Source: Lentisphaeria bacterium
GTDB lineage: Bacteria; Verrucomicrobiota; Lentisphaeria; Victivallales; Victivallaceae
DNA: 50,527 bases
NCBI GenBank assembly: GCA_017507125.1
Contig: JAFWBQ010000111.1
Coordinates: 1 to 50,527, forward strand
Direction: 5' to 3'
Below are positions 23,006-31,392 of the stretch, piece by piece. The position numbers and the translations under genes were made by a program. Each line of letters starts with the position of its first letter. Position 1 is the stretch's first letter. The notes under the pieces were generated by a model. The model was not told where the DNA came from. It saw only the letters and a program-made list of their open reading frames with translations, and ran no database searches.

Positions 23006-23935
23006 ATGTTGCGTCGTGATTTTTTGAAAGGGGTCGCTTTTACTGCACTTGCCGCAGGATTGCTGAAACGGCTCCCCCTGGGCGCCGCTGTGAAAGAGGG
23101 CGAAGCATGTGATCTGGTCGCCGTCAGAGGCAAATCCCCTGCTGATATGTTTGATCTTGCCATCGCCGAACTGGGAGGCATGAGCGCCTTTGTCCGCAAA
23201 GGGCAGAGTGTGGTGATCAAACCCAATATCGGCTGGAACGCCCTTCCCGAAGAGGGCGCAGACACCAACCCCGAACTGGTGGGACGCATCGTGAAACGCG
23301 CCCGTGAGGCAGGCGCTTCAAAGGTCATCGTCTTCGATCATACATGCGATGCCGACTGGGTCGCGTGCTACAAGCGCAGCGGTATCCGTGACGCTGTGGA
23401 AAAGAACGGCGGCGTCATGGTCACAGGCAACGACAAAAGCGTTTACCGCGAAGTGGAGATCAAGGGCGCCAAAGTTATGAAAAAAGCTCTGGTCCATCCT
23501 GCTCTTCTTGATGCCGACGTGGTCATCAATGTCCCTGTTCTCAAGAATCACGGGGGCGCCACTATGACTTGCGCCATGAAAAACTATATGGGCGTGGTTT
23601 GGGACCGCCGCTGGATGCACAAGAACAAACTTGAGCAGACGATCGCTGATTCAGTCCTTATCCGCAAACCCGATCTCAATGTGGTGGATGCTCATCTGGT
23701 CATGACCCACGGCGGTCCTACGGGACGCTCCGCCAGAAGCCGCAGGGTCAAGATGAATTCCCTTCTGGCTTCAAAGGATATCCTTGCCATTGATATGGCG
23801 GCAGTGAAAATGCTGGGCGTTACCATGCCCGCTCACCGCAACTATCTGGAAAAAGCAAGTGAGCTCAAACTGGGCGAAAGTGACCTTAAAAAGCTCAAGA
23901 TCAAGAGGATCGCAGCTGACAAGAGAAAGAGCTGA
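23006..23935 (+). CDS. DUF362 domain protein with Tat-type signal
   Basis: A 309-residue DUF362 family protein. The N-terminus LRRDFLKGVAFTALAAG is a twin-arginine (Tat) signal, so the folded protein should be exported. Family motifs include VVIKPNIGWN near residue 70 and DADVVINVPVLKNHGGATMTCAMKNYMG in the centre, here given only as landmarks. ATG 23006 is chosen because AGAGGAG sits about 6 bp upstream and the Tat motif starts there; a longer form would bury it. The next gene, 3 bp on, encodes a membrane NapH/NapG-like iron-sulfur protein, a recurring pairing with DUF362. A periplasmic redox partner role is likely; no substrate is known. Confidence 0.82.
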   Translation: MLRRDFLKGVAFTALAAGLLKRLPLGAAVKEGEACDLVAVRGKSPADMFDLAIAELGGMSAFVRKGQSVVIKPNIGWNALPEEGADTNPELVGRIVKRAREAGASKVIVFDHTCDADWVACYKRSGIRDAVEKNGGVMVTGNDKSVYREVEIKGAKVMKKALVHPALLDADVVINVPVLKNHGGATMTCAMKNYMGVVWDRRWMHKNKLEQTIADSVLIRKPDLNVVDAHLVMTHGGPTGRSARSRRVKMNSLLASKDILAIDMAAVKMLGVTMPAHRNYLEKASELKLGESDLKKLKIKRIAADKRKS

Positions 23936-23938
23936 ACC

Positions 23939-25426
23939 GTGAAAAAACTCAGGATTTTCAGGATCATCATCTCAACACTGATGTTTCTCATGATCTGCGC
24001 TGCCTTTTCGGGCATTTGCGATGAAGCGGCAAAGGTGTGCGGGGTTGAGTTTTTTCCGGCTTTCGCCGCAGGGTCTGTTATGGCGATATTCTGGATCATC
24101 CTGGCCCTCGTGAGGGGAAGAGCTTTCTGCTCTTTCGGTTGTCCCCTGGGATTTATGCAGGATGTGACAGGATTTCTGGGACGGAAACTTTTCAGAAAAA
24201 AATGTCTGCCGCAAAAGCCGTACCGTTTTCTGCGTTACAGCGCAGGCGTTTTTCTGCTGGTGCTCTTTCTTTTCGGATTCAGCAGTTTTGCAGGATTCTT
24301 TGAACCCTTTTCTGTTGCAGGCCGGTTTTTGAACACCTGGCTGAGGCCGCTTTTTCAGTTTATCGGAAATGTGACCGGGCTCTGGGACTACTCCGAGATC
24401 ACGCCTGTGGTTCCCGGTGTGGCAATTGCTTCGGCGGTAATTCTGCTTCTGATCGTGATTGCCGCCTTTTTCAGAGAACGTCTTTTCTGCAACACTCTCT
24501 GTCCGGCAGGATTTCTGCTGGGAGTCTTTTCCCGTATCGCAAGATACCGGCTCAAGTTCAGTGATAAGTGTCTCCGCTGCAAAGGCTGCGAAAAGGTGTG
24601 CAAGGCCGGATGTATTGATGTGGAAAATGGAGTCATCGACAACGAAAGATGTGTGGTCTGCGGCAATTGTCAGGCGGTGTGCAAGTTTTCCGGATTGACT
24701 GTTGTCAACACTTTTCTTCCTCAGAGTCAGGTTCCGGAAAAGCTGGACAGGAAAAGACGCCTCTTTCTGGGCGGTATCGCCATTGCGGGTGTCGCTGCGG
24801 CTGTGGGAAAAAATATGCTGAAAGAACCTTTGGGGAAACTTCCCTGCGCCCCTCCCGGAGCAGGGAATGTCTCTGATTTCAATCAGAAGTGCACCGGCTG
24901 TCAGCTCTGTATCGCCAACTGTACCGGCAAGGTTCTGACCCCTGCCGGACTGGAATACGGTATTGCCGGTATCGGACAACCCCGTTTGCTTCCCGAAAAA
25001 GGTTTTTGCGATTACAACTGCAACAAGTGCAGCTCCATTTGTCCTGCGGGGGCATTGACACCTCTCTCTCTTGCCGAGAAAAAGCGGTGGCGGGTGGGGA
25101 AAGTTACCTATTTCCGTGAGCGCTGTGTGGTGGTCACGGACGGTGAAGCCTGCGGAGCTTGCGCTGAACACTGCCCCACAGGAGCTTTGGATATGGTGGA
25201 CTACAAAGATGGACTCACCATTCCCAAGGTGACTCCGGAGCTCTGCATCGGTTGCGGCGGATGTGAATTCATCTGTCCCGTGCGTCCCCTGCGTGCCGTT
25301 GAAGTCAGCGGCGTGGCACAGCAATCCCTGATCGTTGATCCGGAAGTTTTGCAATCCGGGAAAAAAGAGAAAACTCCCCCGGCACCTGCGGTGCAAAAGA
25401 GTGCCGATGATGCTTTCCCCTTCTGA
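23939..25426 (+). CDS. NapH/NapG-like fused membrane iron-sulfur protein
   Basis: A 495-residue polyferredoxin. The N-terminal half is NapH/NosR-like: membrane helices with FCSFGCP (63-69) and FCNTLCP (183-189), then two 4Fe-4S motifs (Cys211/214/217/221 and Cys238/241/244/248). The second half begins KRRLFLGGIAIAG (272-284), which looks like an internal Tat/membrane segment. It resembles NapG, with further cysteine clusters at 318-328, 357-368, 405-412 and 436-446. It thus reads as a fusion of a quinol-oxidising membrane protein with its periplasmic ferredoxin. The start is GTG 23939, 3 bp after the DUF362 stop. The hemW start overlaps its stop. Electron transfer from quinol to the DUF362 protein is inferred. 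Confidence 0.82.
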   Translation: MKKLRIFRIIISTLMFLMICAAFSGICDEAAKVCGVEFFPAFAAGSVMAIFWIILALVRGRAFCSFGCPLGFMQDVTGFLGRKLFRKKCLPQKPYRFLRYSAGVFLLVLFLFGFSSFAGFFEPFSVAGRFLNTWLRPLFQFIGNVTGLWDYSEITPVVPGVAIASAVILLLIVIAAFFRERLFCNTLCPAGFLLGVFSRIARYRLKFSDKCLRCKGCEKVCKAGCIDVENGVIDNERCVVCGNCQAVCKFSGLTVVNTFLPQSQVPEKLDRKRRLFLGGIAIAGVAAAVGKNMLKEPLGKLPCAPPGAGNVSDFNQKCTGCQLCIANCTGKVLTPAGLEYGIAGIGQPRLLPEKGFCDYNCNKCSSICPAGALTPLSLAEKKRWRVGKVTYFRERCVVVTDGEACGACAEHCPTGALDMVDYKDGLTIPKVTPELCIGCGGCEFICPVRPLRAVEVSGVAQQSLIVDPEVLQSGKKEKTPPAPAVQKSADDAFPF

Positions 25427-26508
25427 TGAACTACTATTTCCACGTTCCATTCTGCGCTTCAAAGTGCGGCTACTGCGCCTTTTACTCCCTGCCCGGAGCA
25501 GGGGGGGCGCTTATGGATGCCTATCTTGATCAGCTGGAGCGTTCCTTTGTCCCCTGCGGCAGAGCTGAAACGGTCTATATCGGCGGCGGTACTCCCACAT
25601 TGCTTTCTGAAAAGCAATTGGAGCGCTTTTTCAAACTGCTCCGTGACCGTCTTGAATTTGAACCGGGGGCAGAAATTTCATGCGAAGGCAACCCGGAGTC
25701 TCTCACTCAGGAAAAGGTCGCTTTGCTCAGAGAAAACATCACCCGCTTCAGTATGGGCGTCCAGAGCTTTGATCCCGGAGTCCGTGCAAATATCGGCAGA
25801 CGGTGCAGTCAACAGGCACTGGAAAAGGCCATTGAACTTGTGTGGAATGCCCGGTTCCCCCATTGGAACATGGATCTTATCTTTGCTCTTCCCGGGCAGA
25901 GCGATGACGCCTTTTTTGCCGGAGTTGAAAGAGCGCTCCAGTCAGGGGTTGACCACATTTCATGTTACGCCCTCACCGCAGAAGAAAATGCACTTCTGAA
26001 ACTTCCGGAAGATGATGAGAGAGGCTCGGAATTACTGCCCCGGATCGTTGATTTTTTAAGTAAAAAAGGATTCAAGCGCTACGAGATCTCAAACTTTGCC
26101 CCTCCGGGATGTGAATGCCGCCACAATGTGAATGTCTGGCGGGGGGGGCTCCTTTGGGGAACAGGACCCACCGCGTGCGGATTTGACGGCGTTGACCGTT
26201 GGACTCACAGGGAACTTGAAGAGTGGCTTCAGGGAAAGGCTCCTGAGCAGGATTCCATTTCTCCCGAAGCGCGTCTGAACGAGATCTTTGCTGTCAATCT
26301 GCGTACAAGTGCCGGATGGACTCCGGAACTGTGGCTCAAAGTCCCAGGGGCCGACTCCTGGGAGAACCGGTGCCGCCTCATCAAAGATGTTGCCGCCGGA
26401 TTGGAAAAAAATTGGTTTATCATTTCTGAGGAACGCATTGCCCTGACCGGTGACGGCATGATGTTCTGGAATTCTGTCGCCGGGGAGATTTTTGATTATG
26501 GGACTTGA
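25426..26508 (+). CDS. hemW: HemW-like radical SAM protein (coproporphyrinogen III oxidase family)
   Basis: A 360-residue radical SAM enzyme of the HemN/HemW group. The cluster-binding motif CASKCGYC (Cys10, Cys14, Cys17) comes right after the start. GGGTPTLL (about 53-60) and GVQSFD follow, and a C-terminal HemN-like domain ends it. The short N-terminus before the CxxxCxxC motif matches HemW, thought to be a heme chaperone, rather than the longer coproporphyrinogen dehydrogenase HemN. The start overlaps the preceding stop by one base, and its own 3' end overlaps truA by 11 bp, so the group is probably one operon. Confidence 0.88.
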   Translation: MNYYFHVPFCASKCGYCAFYSLPGAGGALMDAYLDQLERSFVPCGRAETVYIGGGTPTLLSEKQLERFFKLLRDRLEFEPGAEISCEGNPESLTQEKVALLRENITRFSMGVQSFDPGVRANIGRRCSQQALEKAIELVWNARFPHWNMDLIFALPGQSDDAFFAGVERALQSGVDHISCYALTAEENALLKLPEDDERGSELLPRIVDFLSKKGFKRYEISNFAPPGCECRHNVNVWRGGLLWGTGPTACGFDGVDRWTHRELEEWLQGKAPEQDSISPEARLNEIFAVNLRTSAGWTPELWLKVPGADSWENRCRLIKDVAAGLEKNWFIISEERIALTGDGMMFWNSVAGEIFDYGT

Positions 26509-27316
26509 GTATACCCCCTATACCCCTTACAAACGTTATAAACTGGAAATCGCCTACGACGGCAGTGACTACTGCGGTTGGCAGATCCAGCCCCACAGTC
26601 CATCTGTTCAGCAGACTTTGCAGGAGACTCTTGAAAAGCTCTACAAACACCCTATCCATCTCATCGGCAGTTCCCGTACTGATACGGGCGTTCATGCTCT
26701 GGGATTCGTGGCAAGTTTTCTGACACCTGAGCAGCCCGATATCCCGGCCGAAAATCTTATGAAAGTGCTGAACCGCCGTCTGCCTTACTCCATCCGGATC
26801 CGGTCAGCAGTTGAAGTGCCTCTTTCGTTCCACTCCCGCTACGATGCTCTGGGCAAAGCCTACACCTATGTTTTGAATTACGGACCGGAATCCCCTTTCT
26901 CTGTGCGTTACTCGTGGAAGTCATGCCACACTCTTGATCCGGAAAAAATAAAAGCGGTGCTGCCGGTGCTGACCGGAACTCATGATTATTCTTCTTTTGT
27001 TGTGGAGCGCTCCGCCATTGATGATGCAGTCAGGACCATTTACCGCATTGACTACAGGGAGTTCGGACACTTCGGATGTGTCACCTTTGTGGGGAACGGA
27101 TTTCTATATAAAATGATCCGCTGCCTCATGGGAACCATTGAAGCTGCAGGGGCAGGAAAACTTTCTCCCGAAGCTGTGAAGCGCATCCTTGAAGCAAAAC
27201 AGCGTCTGGCGGCACCTGAAACAGCGCCGCCAAACGGACTTTTCCTCATGCAGGCTTTCTACGATGAGGAGTCTTTGCATAATTACGCAACCACTGCCCT
27301 GCCTTTTACTTATTGA
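26498..27316 (+). CDS. truA: tRNA pseudouridine synthase A
   Basis: Converts uridines 38-40 of the tRNA anticodon stem to pseudouridine. The 272 residues contain the catalytic motif SRTDTGVHA with Asp62, DGSDYCGWQ near the start and the typical GNGFLYKMIRCLMG near residue 200. ATG 26498 is preferred to an upstream TTG. It overlaps the end of hemW by 11 bp in another frame. Its 3' end overlaps the convergent thioredoxin gene by 11 bp. It is cytoplasmic and a housekeeping gene. Confidence 0.93.
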   Translation: MGLEYTPYTPYKRYKLEIAYDGSDYCGWQIQPHSPSVQQTLQETLEKLYKHPIHLIGSSRTDTGVHALGFVASFLTPEQPDIPAENLMKVLNRRLPYSIRIRSAVEVPLSFHSRYDALGKAYTYVLNYGPESPFSVRYSWKSCHTLDPEKIKAVLPVLTGTHDYSSFVVERSAIDDAVRTIYRIDYREFGHFGCVTFVGNGFLYKMIRCLMGTIEAAGAGKLSPEAVKRILEAKQRLAAPETAPPNGLFLMQAFYDEESLHNYATTALPFTY

Positions 27317-27632
27317 GCAGAGGCAGCAGATCTTCCAGAAGTGCGGCTTTGCCCACAGCGCCGTTGATGCGCTTTTGTTCGACGCCGTCCTTGAAGATCA
27401 CCATACGGGGAATGGAAGTTACTTCATAAGAAGTGGCACATTCGATACAAGTTTCAATGTCGCACTTGGCGATGACCAGCTCTGCGGGAGTTTCTTCTAT
27501 CACCTGATCCATGATGCGAGCCATGGTTTTACATGCACCGCACCACTCTGCCCGGAAATAGAGAAGGACCACACCTTTTTGTTGAGTAACGCTCTCGCAA
27601 AGCTCCGGCGTAAGTTCAATAACAGTTGCCAT
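27306..27632 (-). CDS. Thioredoxin with CGAC active site
   Basis: A 108-residue thioredoxin-fold protein, full length for the family. The active site is WCGAC (30-34), with Ala in place of the usual Pro, which should raise the redox potential relative to WCGPC. The cis-proline is kept at Pro75 in TSIPRMVIF. Three extra cysteines lie at about 57, 62 and 65. The start ATG has TAAGGAG upstream and its own promoter. It is cytoplasmic, with no signal peptide. The last 11 bp overlap the convergent truA gene. Confidence 0.9.
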   Translation of the reverse strand: MATVIELTPELCESVTQQKGVVLLYFRAEWCGACKTMARIMDQVIEETPAELVIAKCDIETCIECATSYEVTSIPRMVIFKDGVEQKRINGAVGKAALLEDLLPLLNK

Positions 27633-27670
27633 TGTTTCGTCTCCTTACAAAAAACACTCTCTGTTGAGTC

Positions 27671-27699
27671 AATATAACATTTGGGCGGTGAAAATGCAA
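27671..27699 (-). promoter_or_regulatory. Promoter of the thioredoxin gene
   Basis: On the minus strand: TTGCAT (27699-27694), 17 bp, TATATT (27676-27671), with an extended TGT. It begins right after the stop of the upstream U32 gene. Confidence 0.75.
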
Positions 27700-27701
27700 A
27701 T

Positions 27702-29720
27702 TTATTTTTTCCAAAGTTTCCAAATTTTTTCTTTGTCGTCAAAGGCGAGAAACAATTGAACACCGGAACGCTCCACCCACTCCCCTTCAGGAGCAAGTTT
27801 TGCCCGGCTTACCAGCAGAGGCACCGGATCCGCTGATTTGAAAAGCGGAAGCACTGAATGTTCCAGAAGCCGGGGCAGGGTCTGTTCCGGGAGTTCCGGA
27901 GAAAGTGCTGCTGCGCTGAAACCTGATTCCCTGAGCAGTTCTGCACACTGAGAGTTGGTGACGCTGATGGGAAATGCGGCGGTAAGAGTTACGTCCGGGA
28001 GATCCTTCAGCAGTTCAAGGGCATGGAATCCACCTGCTTTGAAATGCCGGCAGCCTCCGGCAAAAGCTGCGGAAATTTTCTTTTCCCAGAGGGGCAGATC
28101 ACTTTCACTGATGAAGCCGGGTATTTCAAGGTCATACGGCGGCTCCGGGATCATCTCTTTCTTAGAACCGTTTCCGGCAAGAGCTGCGGAAAATTTTTCA
28201 AAAAGAGCTTTTTTCTCATTATCAGGATCGTATCCTTTCAAGGCTTCAAGTGCTTTTTCCCAGAAGGCGCGGCGGAGATTTTTAAGGAGGGCACCGGGGA
28301 GGAAAAAGGGAGTCCCCTTGAAAGAAACATGGCACTTTCTGACTTTCCACGGCGCAGGAACGCCGGAAGAAAATCCCTCAGAGATCTGCTCTGCCTCTGC
28401 AGGATGGTTTGCCGCAGGGGAGAACTCCGTTTCCTCTTCCCAGAGGAATCCGGGCAGCTCATTGATTTTGCACTGCCAACGGTTTGCGGAAACTTCCATC
28501 TCAAGCGTCACGCCATTTTTCCGGGGCGGCAGCGCCGCCGCCTGACGGCTGAAGTCAAAACCGTTTTCCCCGATCTTGTAGACCAGCCAGTCAGGAGTCG
28601 CACTGAATGAACCGGGGAAAAAGGCCATGCCGCCCGGACGCAATGTACGGATCTTCTGCTGGCGGTCCTCCATGGCGGCAAGTGAAAAACTCATTCCCTC
28701 TCCACCATCCGGGGGAACCAGTCTGAGGCGGTCCCCCAGATGGATCTTCGCTGAGGCTTTGACCAGTATACCTTTGCGGTTGATGTTTTTGACAGTTCCC
28801 ACCTCTCTCCCGAAAACGCCGATGCGGCGGGCATCGACCATTTTTTCAGGCGCAAAAGAAGATATTTCACTTCGTGCCGAGGCGGCATTGAGAAGCGTCA
28901 CTGCCTCATTGATAAGAGCCGGAGTCAATTTCCCTCCGGGGGCATCCAGCAATATCCGGTAGGCATGGACGCATTTCCAAACATAATCCGGTCCTCTGAG
29001 TCTGCCCTCTATTTTCAGTGAGGCAACCCCCATTTCCCTGAGGCGTGGGAGTATTTCAACACCGTTGAGATCACGCATGGAAAGGGGGAACAACTCTCCC
29101 TGTTCCGTATCAAAAGCTCTCCTGCAGGGCTGCTTGCAGCATCCTCTGTTGCCGCTGCCGCCGCAGAGCTCTGCAGAAAGAAGACAGCGCCCGGAAAGTG
29201 AACAGCATAAAGAGCCGTGGATGAAAACTTCGATTTCAATGGGGGATCTTCTGACGATTTTTTCCAGTTCATGCAAAGGGAGCTGCCGTTCAAGGATCAC
29301 CCGTTCCACTCCCATGCCAGCCATGGCGCGGACTCCGGCTGAGTTGTGTATTCCCATCTGCGTGGAACTGTGGAGCGTCAGTGAGGGGAAGTATTTTTTT
29401 GCCATGCGGATGACGCCGGGATCGTGTACGATCAGGGCATCGGGTGCAAGCTGTACCAGATCGGAAAGCATTTCACCTGCTGCTTCAAGTTCGTCTTCAA
29501 AAAGAAGGGTGTTGAATGTCAGGTAAAGCCGCTTGCCTTTACTGTGCATGAAGTCAATCAGTGCCCCCAGTTTTTCCGTGTCAAAGTTTTCGGCACGGCA
29601 CCGGGCGTTAAAGCGTCCGAGGCCGCAGTAGACGGCATCGGAACCGGCGTCAATGGCGGCAAGGGCACATTCCGGATTCCCCGCAGGGGCAAGAAGTTCA
29701 CAAATTTTTCTTTTCATCAT
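27702..29720 (-). CDS. Peptidase U32 family protein (RlhA-like)
   Basis: A 672-residue U32 protein. It opens with ELLAPAGNPECALAAI and AVYCGLGRFNAR, the family signature. The cysteine cluster near residues 164-188 (SGRCLLS, then GNRGCCKQPC) corresponds to the ligands of the 4Fe-4S cluster in U32 hydroxylases. The length and the extra C-terminal region fit the RlhA type, which hydroxylates C2501 of 23S rRNA, rather than the shorter UbiU or collagenase-like members. The name peptidase is historical. The start (ATG 29720, or 29717) lies inside the end of recD, an overlap of about 23 bp that implies translational coupling. A functional link to RecBCD is not obvious. Confidence 0.82.
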   Translation of the reverse strand: MMKRKICELLAPAGNPECALAAIDAGSDAVYCGLGRFNARCRAENFDTEKLGALIDFMHSKGKRLYLTFNTLLFEDELEAAGEMLSDLVQLAPDALIVHDPGVIRMAKKYFPSLTLHSSTQMGIHNSAGVRAMAGMGVERVILERQLPLHELEKIVRRSPIEIEVFIHGSLCCSLSGRCLLSAELCGGSGNRGCCKQPCRRAFDTEQGELFPLSMRDLNGVEILPRLREMGVASLKIEGRLRGPDYVWKCVHAYRILLDAPGGKLTPALINEAVTLLNAASARSEISSFAPEKMVDARRIGVFGREVGTVKNINRKGILVKASAKIHLGDRLRLVPPDGGEGMSFSLAAMEDRQQKIRTLRPGGMAFFPGSFSATPDWLVYKIGENGFDFSRQAAALPPRKNGVTLEMEVSANRWQCKINELPGFLWEEETEFSPAANHPAEAEQISEGFSSGVPAPWKVRKCHVSFKGTPFFLPGALLKNLRRAFWEKALEALKGYDPDNEKKALFEKFSAALAGNGSKKEMIPEPPYDLEIPGFISESDLPLWEKKISAAFAGGCRHFKAGGFHALELLKDLPDVTLTAAFPISVTNSQCAELLRESGFSAAALSPELPEQTLPRLLEHSVLPLFKSADPVPLLVSRAKLAPEGEWVERSGVQLFLAFDDKEKIWKLWKK

Positions 29721-31392
29721 CTGCTTTTTCAAGTTGGGAAAGGATACGTTCTCTCAAAGCTGTGGAGCGGCAGCTTTTTTTCATCAGTGCCGCTTCAACC
29801 ATTTCCAGGGTTCCGGAAATGGTGATCTTCATAGCGGCGCGGGTCAGGGCGGTGTAAAACAGCTCTTTGGTCAGAAGCGGGGTGTCTTTTGCCGGCAGCG
29901 GGAAAAAGACCTCTGAAAAACCGGATCCCTGAGCCTTGTGGACTGTCATGGCAAAAGCGCTTTCAAAGGGAGGCAGGTCATGGAACGAAAGAGGTTCTTC
30001 CAGATGTTCAAAACAGACCTTGACGCCCCCGTTGATGCTGTCGGTAAAGACGATACCGGTGTCACCGTTTGAAAGAGCTGTACGGCGGCAGTTCTGAGAG
30101 ATGAGCAAGGCTGAACCGGGGGACTCCGGGGAGTCAAGATCCAGAGCTTTCATGATCTCTTCATTGAACTTGATACAACCATCCTGACCGACTCTTGAGG
30201 CGGTAATGATCCGGAACGATTTCAGCATTTCAAAGGCCTGTTTACGGGATGAGGCTGTGATTTCAGCACAGACTTCAGGCAGTTTCTTCCAATGGCTGAG
30301 GGCACTTTCCAGAGCCTCTTGGTGGGTCTCTTTGCCGCTTTTTTTGAAGCAGTAATGGTCAGAGGCGGCATTCGTGATCCGCTGAGAGAGGAGTTTTACA
30401 TCATCCTCTTCCCGGAGTGCCTTTGCCAGCTCTTGAATGGTGGGGGCGAGCTTTGAACGGTAGTTGGCTGTCAGTTCGGTACTGGCTTTTTTCAGTTTCC
30501 GGGCGGCTTCGCGCTCTCCGGGATCAAAGGTAAGCAGCGAGTCCAGCACTGCGCCGGGACCGATGGCTTCAAGCTGCCGGTGATCCCCCGAAAGGACGAC
30601 CCGGGTTCCCGGTTTCAAACCGTTGAACATCTTTGCTGCTGTGTCAAGAGAGATCATGGAACACTCATCCACGATAAGCAAGTCACAATCAAGGGGATTG
30701 GAGCCGTTGCAGTTGAATCTGCCGGAACCGTGCTGCGCCTTGAAAAGCTTATGAAGCGTTTCAGCTTTCAAAGGGTACTCCGGACATGCTTTCGCCAATC
30801 CGGCGGTGAGAAGTTCCGCAGCTTTCCCTGTGGGCGCGGCGATTTCAATGACAATGCCGGGGTTCCGCTTCACTTCAAGAGTGACCAGCGCCGCGATAAT
30901 GGTGGTCTTGCCGGTGCCGGGACCGCCTGTGATGATGGAAAAATTGCTTGAAAGACAATTTTTGACCGCATCCGTCTGATTTTCATGGGGTTCAAAGCCG
31001 GGACCGCCCGACTTGACGAAAGCGGCGCGGATCTCTGCGTCGGAAAAGGCATTTTCAGGAGCCGGAGCCTGAAGTTTTGAGGCGATCGCCTCTGCCAGAG
31101 CAGCTTCGTTGTGGAATTCCCGGTAGAGGTAGAGATGACTCCCCTCAAGGTGAAAGAGAGCTTTTTCGCCCCGGCAGAAATGGGGATTGGCAAGGAGTGC
31201 GGCACTTTCTTCTGCCTCAAGGGTGATAAAGCTGTTTCCGGATTCCCGGGCGAGGATCAGATTTTCTGTCAGGCGCATCATGGTTTCCTGATGGGAAAGG
31301 CTTTTTTTTCCGACATGTGCGGCAAATACCCGCGCCATGGCTGTGCTCTCTCTTGGGAGTTCTTCATTTGTAATGTTCAGCAACTGTTCCAT
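29698..31392 (-). CDS. recD: Exodeoxyribonuclease V alpha subunit
   Basis: Fast 5'-3' helicase subunit of RecBCD. The 564 residues carry Walker A GGPGTGKT (156-163), the Walker B-like IVDECSM, the motif SGDHRQL, and helicase motif VI region TVHKAQGSGF near the C-terminus. It is somewhat shorter than the 608 residues of the E. coli protein. The start ATG comes directly after the recB stop with no gap, and the gene is third in recC-recB-recD. This makes a complete classical recombination and degradation complex for double-strand ends. Confidence 0.93.
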   Translation of the reverse strand: MEQLLNITNEELPRESTAMARVFAAHVGKKSLSHQETMMRLTENLILARESGNSFITLEAEESAALLANPHFCRGEKALFHLEGSHLYLYREFHNEAALAEAIASKLQAPAPENAFSDAEIRAAFVKSGGPGFEPHENQTDAVKNCLSSNFSIITGGPGTGKTTIIAALVTLEVKRNPGIVIEIAAPTGKAAELLTAGLAKACPEYPLKAETLHKLFKAQHGSGRFNCNGSNPLDCDLLIVDECSMISLDTAAKMFNGLKPGTRVVLSGDHRQLEAIGPGAVLDSLLTFDPGEREAARKLKKASTELTANYRSKLAPTIQELAKALREEDDVKLLSQRITNAASDHYCFKKSGKETHQEALESALSHWKKLPEVCAEITASSRKQAFEMLKSFRIITASRVGQDGCIKFNEEIMKALDLDSPESPGSALLISQNCRRTALSNGDTGIVFTDSINGGVKVCFEHLEEPLSFHDLPPFESAFAMTVHKAQGSGFSEVFFPLPAKDTPLLTKELFYTALTRAAMKITISGTLEMVEAALMKKSCRSTALRERILSQLEKADDEKKNL

